DNA of 64,000 nt, taken from positions 1-64,000 of the forward strand of contig NZ_JACGZW010000024.1 of the NCBI RefSeq assembly GCF_014145675.1. The letters run 5' to 3'. The translations under genes and the position numbers were made by a program. The notes beneath the pieces were generated by a model, which was given only the letters and a program-made list of their open reading frames with translations, had not been told where the DNA came from and did no database searches. Of this stretch, positions 7,652-16,367 are shown piece by piece (the first letter of the stretch is position 1; each line of letters starts with the position of its first letter). The DNA is from Amycolatopsis dendrobii (GTDB taxonomy: Bacteria; Actinomycetota; Actinomycetes; Mycobacteriales; Pseudonocardiaceae).

Positions 7652-10530
7652 TCGCGGGTCCCCTCGATGACCGGCGGGACAGCTCCCTGGCTGTCCCGGT
7701 GCGGACCGGCGGGCGCCACGACCCTGCCGGTGTTGAACCCGTCGACGCTGACGGTCGGGGCCGCGCCGTGGAGGTCGGCGGCCCGGTAGCGGACGGTCAG
7801 CGTCTGCGACTGGCCCGGCCACAACGTGATGTCGTTGTCGTCCCAGGTCGCGGCCGGCAGCTGCGACCCGTCGGTGGAGCGGCGCAAGTCGGCGCGCAGG
7901 AAGAAGCTGACCGCGGAGGTCTTCGACCTGTTGGCGACCGTGACCGTCGTCGCGGTGTCCGTGCCGTCCGGGCCGCGCGACGGGCGGGTCGACGCGGTCA
8001 CGCCGACCTGCGACTTCGGCAGATCGCGCAGGGCGGTCAGATCGCTGTACTGGCTCATCGTCGCCTGCGGGTTCTGCAGCGTCTTCGCCCAGTCGACGAC
8101 GTCCTTCTGCGTCGACATCCAGTAGACGTTCCGGTCCACGACCTTCCCCGCCTGGCGCACCTGCAACTCGACGAAATACACCTGCGCCTTCGCGGGCGCC
8201 TTCGTCTCCGCCGGGACCTTCGGCTTCAGCAAACCGGTCGCGACGCCCTGGCTGTCCAGCGAAACCGCCGGAGCGGTCTGGTCGTCGAGGACCTTGCCCG
8301 CAGTATCGTACACCTTGGCCTGCACGGAAATCCCGTTCTGCCGCGCGGCGCCAAGGTTGGACAGCGCGACCGTGCCAGTGTCATAGGTGTACAGCGCGTG
8401 CAGCGGCTTGTTCGCTTTCTGCGCACCGAAATACGCGCCCGGCTGGTCGCCGTCGTTGTTGTACAGCGCCCACAGCAGCGTGGGCCAGCCCTTGTTCAGC
8501 TGCCAGTACACCACCCCGGTCGACGGGTTTTTCTTGTCGTTGGCGTGCGCGAGGAACGCCTCGAACTGGGAACGGGTGTTCTCGTAGTTCGCGATCTGCG
8601 CGGACTCCACATAGGACTCCAGCGAATCCCATTTCCCGTACCGGCGGAGGATCGACTCGTCCAAGGTGTACAGCGTGCCGAACTTGTAGCCGCCGTGCCC
8701 GGATTCGTAATTCGCGTGGTACTGGTTGTACCCCGGGTCCTGCCACAGCTTCGCCTGCTCCTCCGGCGACAGGAACCGCCGGAGCGAATCCAGTGTCGGC
8801 ACGGTGTGCCCGGCGCTCTGTTCGCTCGCGAAACCCCACGCGCCGCCCGCGTTCGTGCGGCTCGGGTCGGTCTTGTCGAAGGTCGACGAGTCGTACCAAT
8901 ACGTCGGCGGGACCCAGTCGTACGGGCCTTCCTTCTCCCCCGACGGGCCGAGCGTCTTCGTGCTCTTGTACTCCGCCGACGCGATCACCGGCACGTCCCA
9001 GTCGGCCGCCTTGAACGCGCTCAGCGTCTCGGTTTCCTGCCGCGGGATCGGTTCGTTGTCGCTCCAGCCGTAGGTGATCACGCTGGGATGGCTGCGTTCG
9101 GCCTGCGCGATCGAATACGCGGAATCGTGCATGATCCGGTAGTCGCGGTCGGTCAGTTTCTCCGGATGTTCCGGCTGCCAGGCGTCGCAGCAGAGGAATC
9201 CGCCGAGCACCAGCAGTCCGGCGCGGTCGGCCTGTTCGTAGAAGTCCGCGGGCATGTCGTGGCCCTCGAGCCGGACGCCGGACAGGCCCATGTTCTTGAT
9301 CAGCGCGAGCTGATGGGCGATGTCGGCCTTGTCGTAGCGCAGGAACAGGTCCGGCGCGAAACCGCCGCCGCGGAACACGAAGTCGCGGCCGTTGATCGCG
9401 AACTTCCGCGCGCCGTCCGGCAGCGCCGGGGATTTGCCGATCAGCTTCGACGTCACCGTCCGGATCCCGAACGTCTCCGAAGACGACGTCGACACCACGC
9501 CGCCCTGCGAAACTGTCGTGCCCAGGGTGTACAACGGCTGTGCACCCATCGAGTACGGCCACCACACCTGAGGCTTGACGATCTTCAACTGCGGGAACTT
9601 CGCCGGCGTGAACGTCACGGTTTGCTTGGTGTGCGCGGGAATCGTGACGTTCTGCCGCACCACGATCGGCCGGTCGCGCCCCGGCGGCGTGACGGTCGCG
9701 GTGACCTCGCCGGTCTGCGGCGTGCCCGCGTCATTGGCGACGTCGACCTTCGCGGTCAGCGAGGACGTCGACAGATCCGCCGCGTTGTCCTGCACGACGT
9801 GCGCGTTGTCGCCGCTCAGCGCGTCCGACAGTTGAAGCGTGGGCGGGAACTGCAGGCCGGTGTTGTTGTCCGGCACGATCTGCGCCCAGTCGGCCTGATC
9901 GAGCGTGTACATCGAATTCGGGTCGTTCGGGTACATCTTGACCGCGAGCGTGTTCCGGCCCGGCCGCAGGAGTTTCGTGACGTCGAAGGTGTGGCCCGCG
10001 TACGCGCCGCTCACCACGTCCTTGCCCGCGACGAGCGTGCCGTTCAGCCACACGTCGCCCTCGCCGACGACGCCGGGGATGGTCAGCTTCGCGTTCTTGC
10101 CCGGCCGGAAACCGGGGTTGAACTCGGTGCGGAACCACCACGGGTCCTTGAACTGCTTCGTCACGACCGGTCCGCGCTTCGACTGGTAGCCGAAGCATTT
10201 GCGCATGTTGTCCGAGTAGAAGACGTCCGCGCACTTGCCGTTTTGCACCAGCGCGTTGATCTCGGTGCCCGGCGCGCCCGCGTCGTCCGGCTTCACCTTC
10301 AGCCAGCCGCGCGTCGGGTAACCGGGCTTCGACACCGCGGTGCCGTCGTCCTTGACCTGCGCGGTCGTCAGGACCTGCCAGCCGTCGAGGCCGATCGCCG
10401 ACCGGCCTTGCGGACGGGACGCCGCGGTTTCCGGCTGCTGCGCGGAATCAGCAGCAGAAGCAGTCACGCCCGTCACCACGCCGGGAACGAGGACCAGTGC
10501 GGTGATCCCGGCGATCAGCGGTTTCCTCAC
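7648..10530 (-). CDS. secreted GH2 exo-beta-D-glucosaminidase (CsxA-like)
   Basis: A 960-residue glycoside hydrolase family 2 enzyme with an N-terminal signal peptide (hydrophobic 4-22, ending near SAADSA). A jelly-roll sugar-binding domain, immunoglobulin-like domains and a TIM barrel follow. Two features point to chitosan exo-glucosaminidases such as CsxA rather than ordinary beta-mannosidases. The acid/base region is SHPSVITYGWSDNEP with Asp491, and the nucleophile region is GGAWGFASEQSAGH with Glu570; CsxA, from memory, uses an Asp and the Glu of a GFNSETSAG segment. Predicted role: release of glucosamine from the non-reducing ends of chitosan oligomers outside the cell. The GTG start at 10530 overlaps the permease stop by 4 bases. 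Endo-beta-mannosidase is the main alternative. Confidence 0.88.
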   Translation of the reverse strand: MRKPLIAGITALVLVPGVVTGVTASAADSAQQPETAASRPQGRSAIGLDGWQVLTTAQVKDDGTAVSKPGYPTRGWLKVKPDDAGAPGTEINALVQNGKCADVFYSDNMRKCFGYQSKRGPVVTKQFKDPWWFRTEFNPGFRPGKNAKLTIPGVVGEGDVWLNGTLVAGKDVVSGAYAGHTFDVTKLLRPGRNTLAVKMYPNDPNSMYTLDQADWAQIVPDNNTGLQFPPTLQLSDALSGDNAHVVQDNAADLSTSSLTAKVDVANDAGTPQTGEVTATVTPPGRDRPIVVRQNVTIPAHTKQTVTFTPAKFPQLKIVKPQVWWPYSMGAQPLYTLGTTVSQGGVVSTSSSETFGIRTVTSKLIGKSPALPDGARKFAINGRDFVFRGGGFAPDLFLRYDKADIAHQLALIKNMGLSGVRLEGHDMPADFYEQADRAGLLVLGGFLCCDAWQPEHPEKLTDRDYRIMHDSAYSIAQAERSHPSVITYGWSDNEPIPRQETETLSAFKAADWDVPVIASAEYKSTKTLGPSGEKEGPYDWVPPTYWYDSSTFDKTDPSRTNAGGAWGFASEQSAGHTVPTLDSLRRFLSPEEQAKLWQDPGYNQYHANYESGHGGYKFGTLYTLDESILRRYGKWDSLESYVESAQIANYENTRSQFEAFLAHANDKKNPSTGVVYWQLNKGWPTLLWALYNNDGDQPGAYFGAQKANKPLHALYTYDTGTVALSNLGAARQNGISVQAKVYDTAGKVLDDQTAPAVSLDSQGVATGLLKPKVPAETKAPAKAQVYFVELQVRQAGKVVDRNVYWMSTQKDVVDWAKTLQNPQATMSQYSDLTALRDLPKSQVGVTASTRPSRGPDGTDTATTVTVANRSKTSAVSFFLRADLRRSTDGSQLPAATWDDNDITLWPGQSQTLTVRYRAADLHGAAPTVSVDGFNTGRVVAPAGPHRDSQGAVPPVIEGTRE

Positions 10531-11960
10531 GACTCCGCCCCCGCCGGTTGAGAGGCGAACGCCTCGCGGATTTCCTTGGGACCGAACGGCCACACCTTTT
10601 CCTTCGAGGCATAGACCGCGAACGCGATAAGGCCCAGGACGATCCAGGCCGCCGTCAGCCACTTCGACAGCGGCGTAGCGGAATAGAAAACGTAAACCCA
10701 CCCGAGGCACGCGATGATCGTCGGCACCGGATACAGCACCTGCCGGTATGGCCGCTTGAGGTGCGGCTGACGGCGGCGCAGCACGACGATCGCCGCGACC
10801 TGCGCCAGCGACTGGATGATCACCAGCACGGTAACGGCCGCGTTGATCACGTCAGTCAAGGTGAACAGCGAACCGATCGCGGTGATGACGCCCATCGCGA
10901 GCACGCCCGCGGTCGGGAGGTTCAGCTTCGGGTGCAATTTGCCGAACACCGGCAGGAAAACCTTGTCCCGCGCGGCTTCGAACGGCACGCGCGACCCGCC
11001 GAGCAGGCCCGCGAACACCGAACCGACCGCCGCGATCACGATGAAGACGGTGACGATCTTCGCGGTCACCGAACCCCACGCCTGCTCCAGCACCGACGAC
11101 GCGACGGACGTCGCGTTCTTGAGCTCCTCCAGCGGGGTCGAGCCGAGAACGCCGACCTGCAGCAGGAAGTAGAGCGTCATGATGCCGAGGATCGAGAAGA
11201 TGATCGAGCGCGGGAGCGTGCGGCCCGGGTTGCGGACCTCGCCGCCGAGGTACGCGCTGGTGTTGTAGCCGAGGTAGTCGTAGACGGCGATGACGAGGCC
11301 CGCGCCGAGGCCGGACCAGAACGAGCCGCCCCAGCTGAAGGCCCCCGGGGTGAAGTCGAACGCTTGGTGCGCGTCGAAGTGCGAGAAGGCCGCGATGATC
11401 ACCGCGAAGACGGCGAACAGCATGACCAGGAACAGCGCGGTGGTGAGCTTGCTGATCTGGCCGATCCGGCGGAACAGCGCGAGCACGATCAGCACGACGA
11501 GGCCGATGCCGATGACCTTGCCCAGCGGGGTGACGCCGCCCGCGTCGGTCACGCCCGGCACCAGGTAGCCCAGGTACTGGACCAGCCCGATGATGCCGGT
11601 GGACATGATGAGCGGGATGAACAGCACCGCGCTCCAGGCGAACAGGAACGGCATCAGCCGCCCGGAGCGGTACTGGAACGCTTCGCGCAGGTAGATGTAG
11701 GTGCCGCCGGCCCCGGGCAGCGCCGCGCCCAGTTCGGCCCACACCAGCCCGTCGGCGAGCGCGATGATCGCGCCGATGATCCAGCCGAACATCGCCTGCG
11801 GGCCGCCCATGGTCGCGACCATCGCGGGGATGGTGACGAACGGGCCGATCCCGCACATCTGCGTCATGTTGATCGCGGTCGCCTGCAGCGGCCCGATCCG
11901 GCGTTCGAGACCGTTCCCCGGAAGGGTCGCGGAGTCCCCCGGGCGGGTGGGTGAGCTCAC
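10527..11960 (-). CDS. APC-superfamily permease
   Basis: A 477-residue permease with about twelve hydrophobic segments. The N-terminal sequence ATAINMTQMCGIGPFVTIPA is the unwound first helix of the amino acid-polyamine-organocation superfamily, and ends with a typical short cytoplasmic tail. It is the first gene of the operon with the exo-glucosaminidase and ROK kinase. The position suggests uptake of glucosamine or another amine-bearing product, although characterised members mostly carry amino acids. The GTG start at 11960 is preceded by GGAGG with 6 bases of spacing. An AT-rich stretch carrying a palindrome lies 20-38 bases upstream. Confidence 0.87.
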   Translation of the reverse strand: MSSPTRPGDSATLPGNGLERRIGPLQATAINMTQMCGIGPFVTIPAMVATMGGPQAMFGWIIGAIIALADGLVWAELGAALPGAGGTYIYLREAFQYRSGRLMPFLFAWSAVLFIPLIMSTGIIGLVQYLGYLVPGVTDAGGVTPLGKVIGIGLVVLIVLALFRRIGQISKLTTALFLVMLFAVFAVIIAAFSHFDAHQAFDFTPGAFSWGGSFWSGLGAGLVIAVYDYLGYNTSAYLGGEVRNPGRTLPRSIIFSILGIMTLYFLLQVGVLGSTPLEELKNATSVASSVLEQAWGSVTAKIVTVFIVIAAVGSVFAGLLGGSRVPFEAARDKVFLPVFGKLHPKLNLPTAGVLAMGVITAIGSLFTLTDVINAAVTVLVIIQSLAQVAAIVVLRRRQPHLKRPYRQVLYPVPTIIACLGWVYVFYSATPLSKWLTAAWIVLGLIAFAVYASKEKVWPFGPKEIREAFASQPAGAES

Positions 11961-11979
11961 GTCGTGCCTCCATCCAATA

Positions 11980-11998
11980 GTTAGTAAAGCTTCTTAAC
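11980..11998 (-). promoter_or_regulatory. near-palindromic operator resembling a CsnR box
   Basis: The plus strand reads GTTAGTAAAGCTTCTTAAC, centred on AAGCTT, in the only AT-rich stretch upstream of the permease gene. From memory, the chitosanase operator bound by the ROK repressor CsnR in Streptomyces is TTAGGAAAGTTTCCTAA; this core differs at 3 of 17 positions. With a chitosan-type glucosaminidase downstream, this is a likely repressor site. Confidence 0.6.
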
Positions 11999-12245
11999 AT
12001 AAGATGAACGGGGTGCGGAAGAGCTGCGTCCGGAAAGTTGCCGAAACCGGTGCGGGAGTGGGAGAAGGGGACGGTGGGGCGCGGGCCCGGCGGACGAAGC
12101 GCGTCCGGGCGCGGGCGGGCGGTTCCGCCGGATGGCGCCGCTGACCGGGAGCCTTGCGACGAAGCGGCGGAAAACCGGCTGACGGGCGGACCTCGCGGCT
12201 GCCAGACTGCTTCCCGTCGTCCGCCGATCCGGGAGCGTTCGCGTG

Positions 12246-12782
12246 ATGTCCCAGCCCGTCTTGCACACCGAACGCATCCGGCTGGTGCCGTTGTCCGCCG
12301 GACATCTCGAGCATCTGGTCGAACTCTCCGCGGACCCGGAGGTGATGCGGTACCTGGCCGGCGTGCAGACCCCGGAGCAGTCAGCGGACGAGCTTCGGCG
12401 AACCCTCGCGTACGCCGGCAGCGGGATCGGGTGCTGGGTTGGCTTCGTCGACGCCGCTTTCGCCGGTTTCTGGTCCCTGCGGCCGGGTGAATCCGCGGGA
12501 GAGGCCGAATTGGGCTACCGGATGCTTCGCGAGTACTGGCGCAAGGGACTCGGCAAGGAGGGGGCGCGGGAGATGCTCCGGCACGGGTTCCGCGACGTCG
12601 GGCTCGACCGCATCTACGCGAGGACGGCGGCGCTCAACAAGGCCTCGCAGGCGACGATGGCCGCGATCGGGCTCCGGCACGTCCGGGACTTCGTCGCCGA
12701 CCCCGAGTACTTCGCCCCCGGCGACGACTTGCACGCGGTGGAGTACGCCGTCGGCCGCGACGAGTGGCTGGCCCGGAGCTAG
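12246..12782 (+). CDS. GNAT N-acetyltransferase, RimJ/RimL type (copy 1)
   Basis: A 178-residue GNAT acetyltransferase of the RimJ/RimL class. It begins LHTERIRLVPLSAGH, has ELGYRMLREYWRKGLGKEG as the acetyl-CoA pyrophosphate-binding segment, and has the NKASQATMAAIGL helix near the C-terminus. The next gene starts one base after its stop and is about 73% identical by eye, so the pair is a tandem duplication. I chose the ATG at 12246 over a GTG three bases earlier because the paralogue starts at the equivalent codon. The acceptor substrate is unknown. Confidence 0.88.
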   Translation: MSQPVLHTERIRLVPLSAGHLEHLVELSADPEVMRYLAGVQTPEQSADELRRTLAYAGSGIGCWVGFVDAAFAGFWSLRPGESAGEAELGYRMLREYWRKGLGKEGAREMLRHGFRDVGLDRIYARTAALNKASQATMAAIGLRHVRDFVADPEYFAPGDDLHAVEYAVGRDEWLARS

Positions 12783-12783
12783 C

Positions 12784-13323
12784 GTGTCCCAACCGATCCT
12801 GCGCACCGAACGCCTCCGGCTGGTCCCGTTGTCCGCCGGGCATCTCGAGCACGAGGCCGAGCTTTCCGCCGACCCGGAGGTGATGCGGTACCTGGGCGGC
12901 GTGCGGACCCGGGAGCAATCGGCTGAAGCGCTTCGGAAACTGCTCGCGGACACCCGCCTCGGCCTCGGCTGCTGGGCCGGGTTCCTCGAAGCCGGTTTCG
13001 CCGGTTACTGGGCTCTGCGCCCCGGCGAGACTCCGGGAGAGGCCGAGCTGGGATACCGGCTGCTCCGCAAGCACTGGCGCAAAGGACTCGCCAAGGAAGG
13101 CTCGTTCGAACTGCTCCGGTACGGCTTCCGGGACGTCGGCCTGGACCGGATCTTCGCCGGGACCGCGACGGGCAACAAAGCCTCCCAGGCGGTGATGGCC
13201 GCCATCGGCCTCCGGCACATCCGCGACTTCGTCTCCGACGACCCCGGCTACTTCGCTCCGGGCGACGACCGGCACGCCGTCGAGTACGCCCTCGACCGCG
13301 CCGAGTGGCTGGCCCGGGACTAG
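12784..13323 (+). CDS. GNAT N-acetyltransferase, RimJ/RimL type (copy 2)
   Basis: A 179-residue paralogue of the preceding gene, separated by a single base. Differences concentrate at residues ~50-60 (loop before GCWAGF) and in the helix after the acetyl-CoA loop. These positions often line the acceptor pocket in this family, so the two may differ in substrate. There is one extra Asp at ~153. It starts with GTG, and no independent promoter space exists, so it depends on copy 1 for transcription. Confidence 0.87.
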   Translation: MSQPILRTERLRLVPLSAGHLEHEAELSADPEVMRYLGGVRTREQSAEALRKLLADTRLGLGCWAGFLEAGFAGYWALRPGETPGEAELGYRLLRKHWRKGLAKEGSFELLRYGFRDVGLDRIFAGTATGNKASQAVMAAIGLRHIRDFVSDDPGYFAPGDDRHAVEYALDRAEWLARD

Positions 13324-13417
13324 CGTTCACTCCGGCGCGCCGCGGAGGCGGATGGCACGCCGCCCCGGCGACCCCATATCGTTGCGCGGGCAGCCGTCCG
13401 GAGGTGGAACCCGAACC

Positions 13418-14497
13418 GTGCCCGACTACTACGCGGTACTCGGCGTGGGGAAAACCGCGTCCCCCACGGAGATCAAGGCCGCCTACCGCCGGCTGGCCAA
13501 GACGCTGCACCCGGACGCGGGCGGCACGGTCGGCACCTTCCAGCTGTTGCGCGAGGCCTACGACACCCTCGCCGACCCCAACGAACGCGCCCGCTACGAC
13601 GCCGGCGTCCCGGCCGCCTCGGTGCCCAAACCGCGGCCGCGGCGGCGGTTCGGCGAGCAGCCCGGCTACCGCCCGGAAGCGCCGGACATCGATCCGGAAA
13701 ACCTGGAGTGGTGGTCGTTCGCCGCGGCCGACCCGCGGATGCGGCACGGACGGCGGCGCGGGCCGGGGCACACGGCGGTGGTCGCGGCGGTCGCCGGCAC
13801 GGTGCTGGTGCTGTTGCCGCTGCTCGCCGGGATCGACTTCACGCCGCCGGTGCTGATCGTCTGGCTCGCGCTCACCGCGGGCACCGCGCTGCTCGTGCAC
13901 CGGCTGGCCCGCGGCTTCCTGTCCGCGCGCCGCGCCCGGCACGAGTTCGCGGAGGAATTCGGCGCCACCGCGGTGTTCGGCTCCCCCGGCGCCGAGGCCG
14001 ACGAACTGGCCGAACAGCTCACCGCGGACCTGCTGGAACGCTATCTGACCCGGTTGCCCGGCGCGCGCATCTTCCACGGTCTCGCGTGGCCCGGTTCGGT
14101 CTTCGCCGACGTCGACCACGCGGTGCTGTGCGGGAAACGCCTGGTGCTGGTCGAATCGAAGCTCTGGCTGCCCGGGCACTACGAAACCGCCGAGGACGGA
14201 CGGCTGCTGCGCAACGGCCGCCCGTTCCGCGGCGGCGGCAGCCAGCTGGAAGAAAGCCTGGAGCGCTACCGCGAACTGCTGCCCGGCGTCGCGCTGCGCG
14301 GCGCGATGATCGTGTACCCGAGCCGTGACGGCGAGGTCACCACCGCCGAAGCGGACGGCGAACCCGGTCCGCCGATGACGCCGGAGCAGTTCCTGCACGA
14401 AATCGGCGGCTGGCTGTCCGCCGAACCGTCCACTGTGGACCACAACGCGCTGCGCACGGTGCGCGCGCAGGTCACCGGGTCGGGCCGGGCGGCCTGA
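13418..14497 (+). CDS. J-domain / membrane / NERD-like nuclease fusion
   Basis: A 359-residue protein of three parts. Residues 1-65 are a J-domain with an intact HPD (31-33), expected to stimulate an Hsp70 (DnaK) ATPase. Residues ~120-170 hold two membrane helices. Residues ~185-330 resemble a NERD/restriction-like nuclease fold: ADVDHAVLCGKRLVLVESK gives Asp233, Glu246 and Lys248 in a D...ExK layout. The GTG at 13418 follows GGAGGTGG by ~10 bases and starts the J-domain at residue 2; upstream frame extensions are unrelated. It stands alone between the GNAT pair and DUF998. Whether the nuclease domain cuts DNA is not known. Confidence 0.82.
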   Translation: MPDYYAVLGVGKTASPTEIKAAYRRLAKTLHPDAGGTVGTFQLLREAYDTLADPNERARYDAGVPAASVPKPRPRRRFGEQPGYRPEAPDIDPENLEWWSFAAADPRMRHGRRRGPGHTAVVAAVAGTVLVLLPLLAGIDFTPPVLIVWLALTAGTALLVHRLARGFLSARRARHEFAEEFGATAVFGSPGAEADELAEQLTADLLERYLTRLPGARIFHGLAWPGSVFADVDHAVLCGKRLVLVESKLWLPGHYETAEDGRLLRNGRPFRGGGSQLEESLERYRELLPGVALRGAMIVYPSRDGEVTTAEADGEPGPPMTPEQFLHEIGGWLSAEPSTVDHNALRTVRAQVTGSGRAA

Positions 14498-14536
14498 CTC
14501 ACCGGGGACATATCCGGCACGTGTCACGCTGAGTAC

Positions 14537-15187
14537 ATGACGACCGTGTCCGCAGACCGCCGCCCCGTCCTGCTCGCGCTGGCCGGGATCGCCGCGCTCG
14601 CTCTCGGCGCCGTGCTGATGCTGCTGTTGCAGGTGGTGCCGCCCACCGACGAGATCAGCGCGACCCGGCGGACCATCAGCGAATACGGGCTGTCGGACCG
14701 CAAATGGGTGTTCGACCTGGCAGTCGTGCTGGTCGCGGCCGGTTCGGCGGTCGCGTTCGCCGTGCTGCGGCTGCAACGACGGCTGCCGGTCCTCGCGGCC
14801 GTGCTCGGAGCGTTCTGGACGGCCGGGCTGCTGGTCATCGTCGCCTTCCCGAAGACCGACTGGACCAACGCGGCGGCGACCGGCGCAGGCGGCACGCTGC
14901 ACCGGATCGCCAGCGTCGTCGCCTTCGTCTGCCTTCCGCTCGCTGTGCTCGTCTCGGCGCGCACGGCCTTTCCGGACTCCCCGCGCCGCCGGTTCCTCGC
15001 CCGCGCGCTCGCCGTCGCGTCGCTCGCCTGGTTCGCGGTGATCCTGGGCGCGGTCGCCGTCGCCGCGCTGACCGACCAGCGCTGGTGGCTGCTGATTCCG
15101 CTGGGTCTTGTTGAACGCGGGATGGCGCTTACTGAACTCGTCGCGCTGGCCGCGCTAGCCGCCCCCGCACGAGCATCCGGACAGTGA
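14537..15187 (+). CDS. DUF998 membrane protein
   Basis: A 216-residue protein with six hydrophobic segments. The ISEYGLSDRKW sequence after the first helix and the FPKTDW-like loop before a His in GTLHRIAS are characteristic of DUF998 proteins. The function of the family is unknown. The last 59 bases overlap the end of the convergent glycosyltransferase gene, so the two transcripts are antisense at their 3' ends. Confidence 0.82.
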   Translation: MTTVSADRRPVLLALAGIAALALGAVLMLLLQVVPPTDEISATRRTISEYGLSDRKWVFDLAVVLVAAGSAVAFAVLRLQRRLPVLAAVLGAFWTAGLLVIVAFPKTDWTNAAATGAGGTLHRIASVVAFVCLPLAVLVSARTAFPDSPRRRFLARALAVASLAWFAVILGAVAVAALTDQRWWLLIPLGLVERGMALTELVALAALAAPARASGQ

Positions 15188-16265
15188 GCACCGCGCCGAC
15201 AGCCAATGCGCTCAATACATAGGCGTTGCCGAACACGGTCTCGACCGGATTCCACGACAGCTCCCGATGCCCGCCCTCGGGAACCACAGCCAGCGCGGTC
15301 CCGCTGAAAACCGCTCCGGCGCACATCAGGGCGGCCCGCCTGCCGGAAAGCAAACCGATCAGCGGTACTGCCCAAATCCAGTGGTGCGTCCACGAAAGCG
15401 GGCTCACCAGCAGTCCGCACCCCGCCGTCACGAGCAGCGCGGCTCGCGGATCGCCACGCCGATGGAACTCGCGGACCAGCAACGCACCCGCCAGCAGGCA
15501 CAGCGCCGCGAACGCCGCGTACCAGCCGAGCGAGGTCGCGCCGAGCCTCGCGAACATGCCGTGCAGGGACTGGTCGAGTACCCAGTCGACGGTTCCGGCG
15601 TTGCGGTTGTCCAGCATCGCCGATGTCCAGTACCGGATCGAGTCTCCCGGCAGGATCAGCGCCCCGGCCGCGCTCGCCCCGAGGAAGGTCGCCAGCGCGC
15701 GCCAGGCTTCGGCGCGGCGGCCGGTCAGGAACAGGTACGGGACGAAAATCAGCGGGGTCAGCTTCACCGCGGCCGCGAGTCCGATCAGCACCCCGGCGGA
15801 TCTGCGGTTGCGGACCGGCAGCGCATCCAGCACCACCATGGCCATCAGCACGCCATTGATCTGGCCCAGCGAGATCATCCGCCACACGGGTTCCAGCACC
15901 GGCAGGAGACAGAGCGTCAGCAGCGGTCGTTCGCAGGCGAACCGGCGCGTCACCGACCAGAGCGCGAGCACCGAGCCGACCGCGAGCAGCAACCACGCGA
16001 AATGCCCCGGAAGCACAGCCAGCGGCAGGAACAGCAACGCCGCACTCGGCGGGTACGTGAAAGGCAGTTCCAGCGCGGACTTCGGGTCGAGCGCGAGCAA
16101 GGGTTCGTAGAGCGGCTGTCCGCGCAGCACAGCCAGCGCACCGGCGCGATACACCGCGCTGTCCACTCCGAGCGGTGCGCCGCCGAGCCAGCGGACGACG
16201 GCGACCCCGGTCAGCGCGGCGATCGCCGCCGCCAGCCCGAGGAGAATCTTTTTCTCTTGGCGCAC
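15129..16265 (-). CDS. GT87 polyprenol-phosphate mannosyltransferase (DUF2029)
   Basis: A 378-residue polytopic membrane protein with about ten helices. The periplasmic VDSAVYRAGALAVLRGQPLYEP loop after helix 1 and the ELPFTYPPSAALLFLPLA motif are diagnostic of glycosyltransferase family 87. Mycobacterial members add alpha-1,2 mannose to lipomannan using polyprenyl-phosphomannose. Start is GTG at 16265. It is convergent with DUF998 and separated by ~100 bases from the response regulator upstream on the same strand. The acceptor here is unknown. Confidence 0.87.
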   Translation of the reverse strand: MRQEKKILLGLAAAIAALTGVAVVRWLGGAPLGVDSAVYRAGALAVLRGQPLYEPLLALDPKSALELPFTYPPSAALLFLPLAVLPGHFAWLLLAVGSVLALWSVTRRFACERPLLTLCLLPVLEPVWRMISLGQINGVLMAMVVLDALPVRNRRSAGVLIGLAAAVKLTPLIFVPYLFLTGRRAEAWRALATFLGASAAGALILPGDSIRYWTSAMLDNRNAGTVDWVLDQSLHGMFARLGATSLGWYAAFAALCLLAGALLVREFHRRGDPRAALLVTAGCGLLVSPLSWTHHWIWAVPLIGLLSGRRAALMCAGAVFSGTALAVVPEGGHRELSWNPVETVFGNAYVLSALAVGAVLTVRMLVRGRLARPARRVQ

Positions 16266-16367
16266 AAGGGAAAGCTAGGGAGACCGGGGACTCGGAATCG
16301 TCGGTCCGCGGAGCGGTCTTCGGCTGCTCCCCCGGTAGCGTCCCTCGCGGCGAGTGCTACCGGCGTA

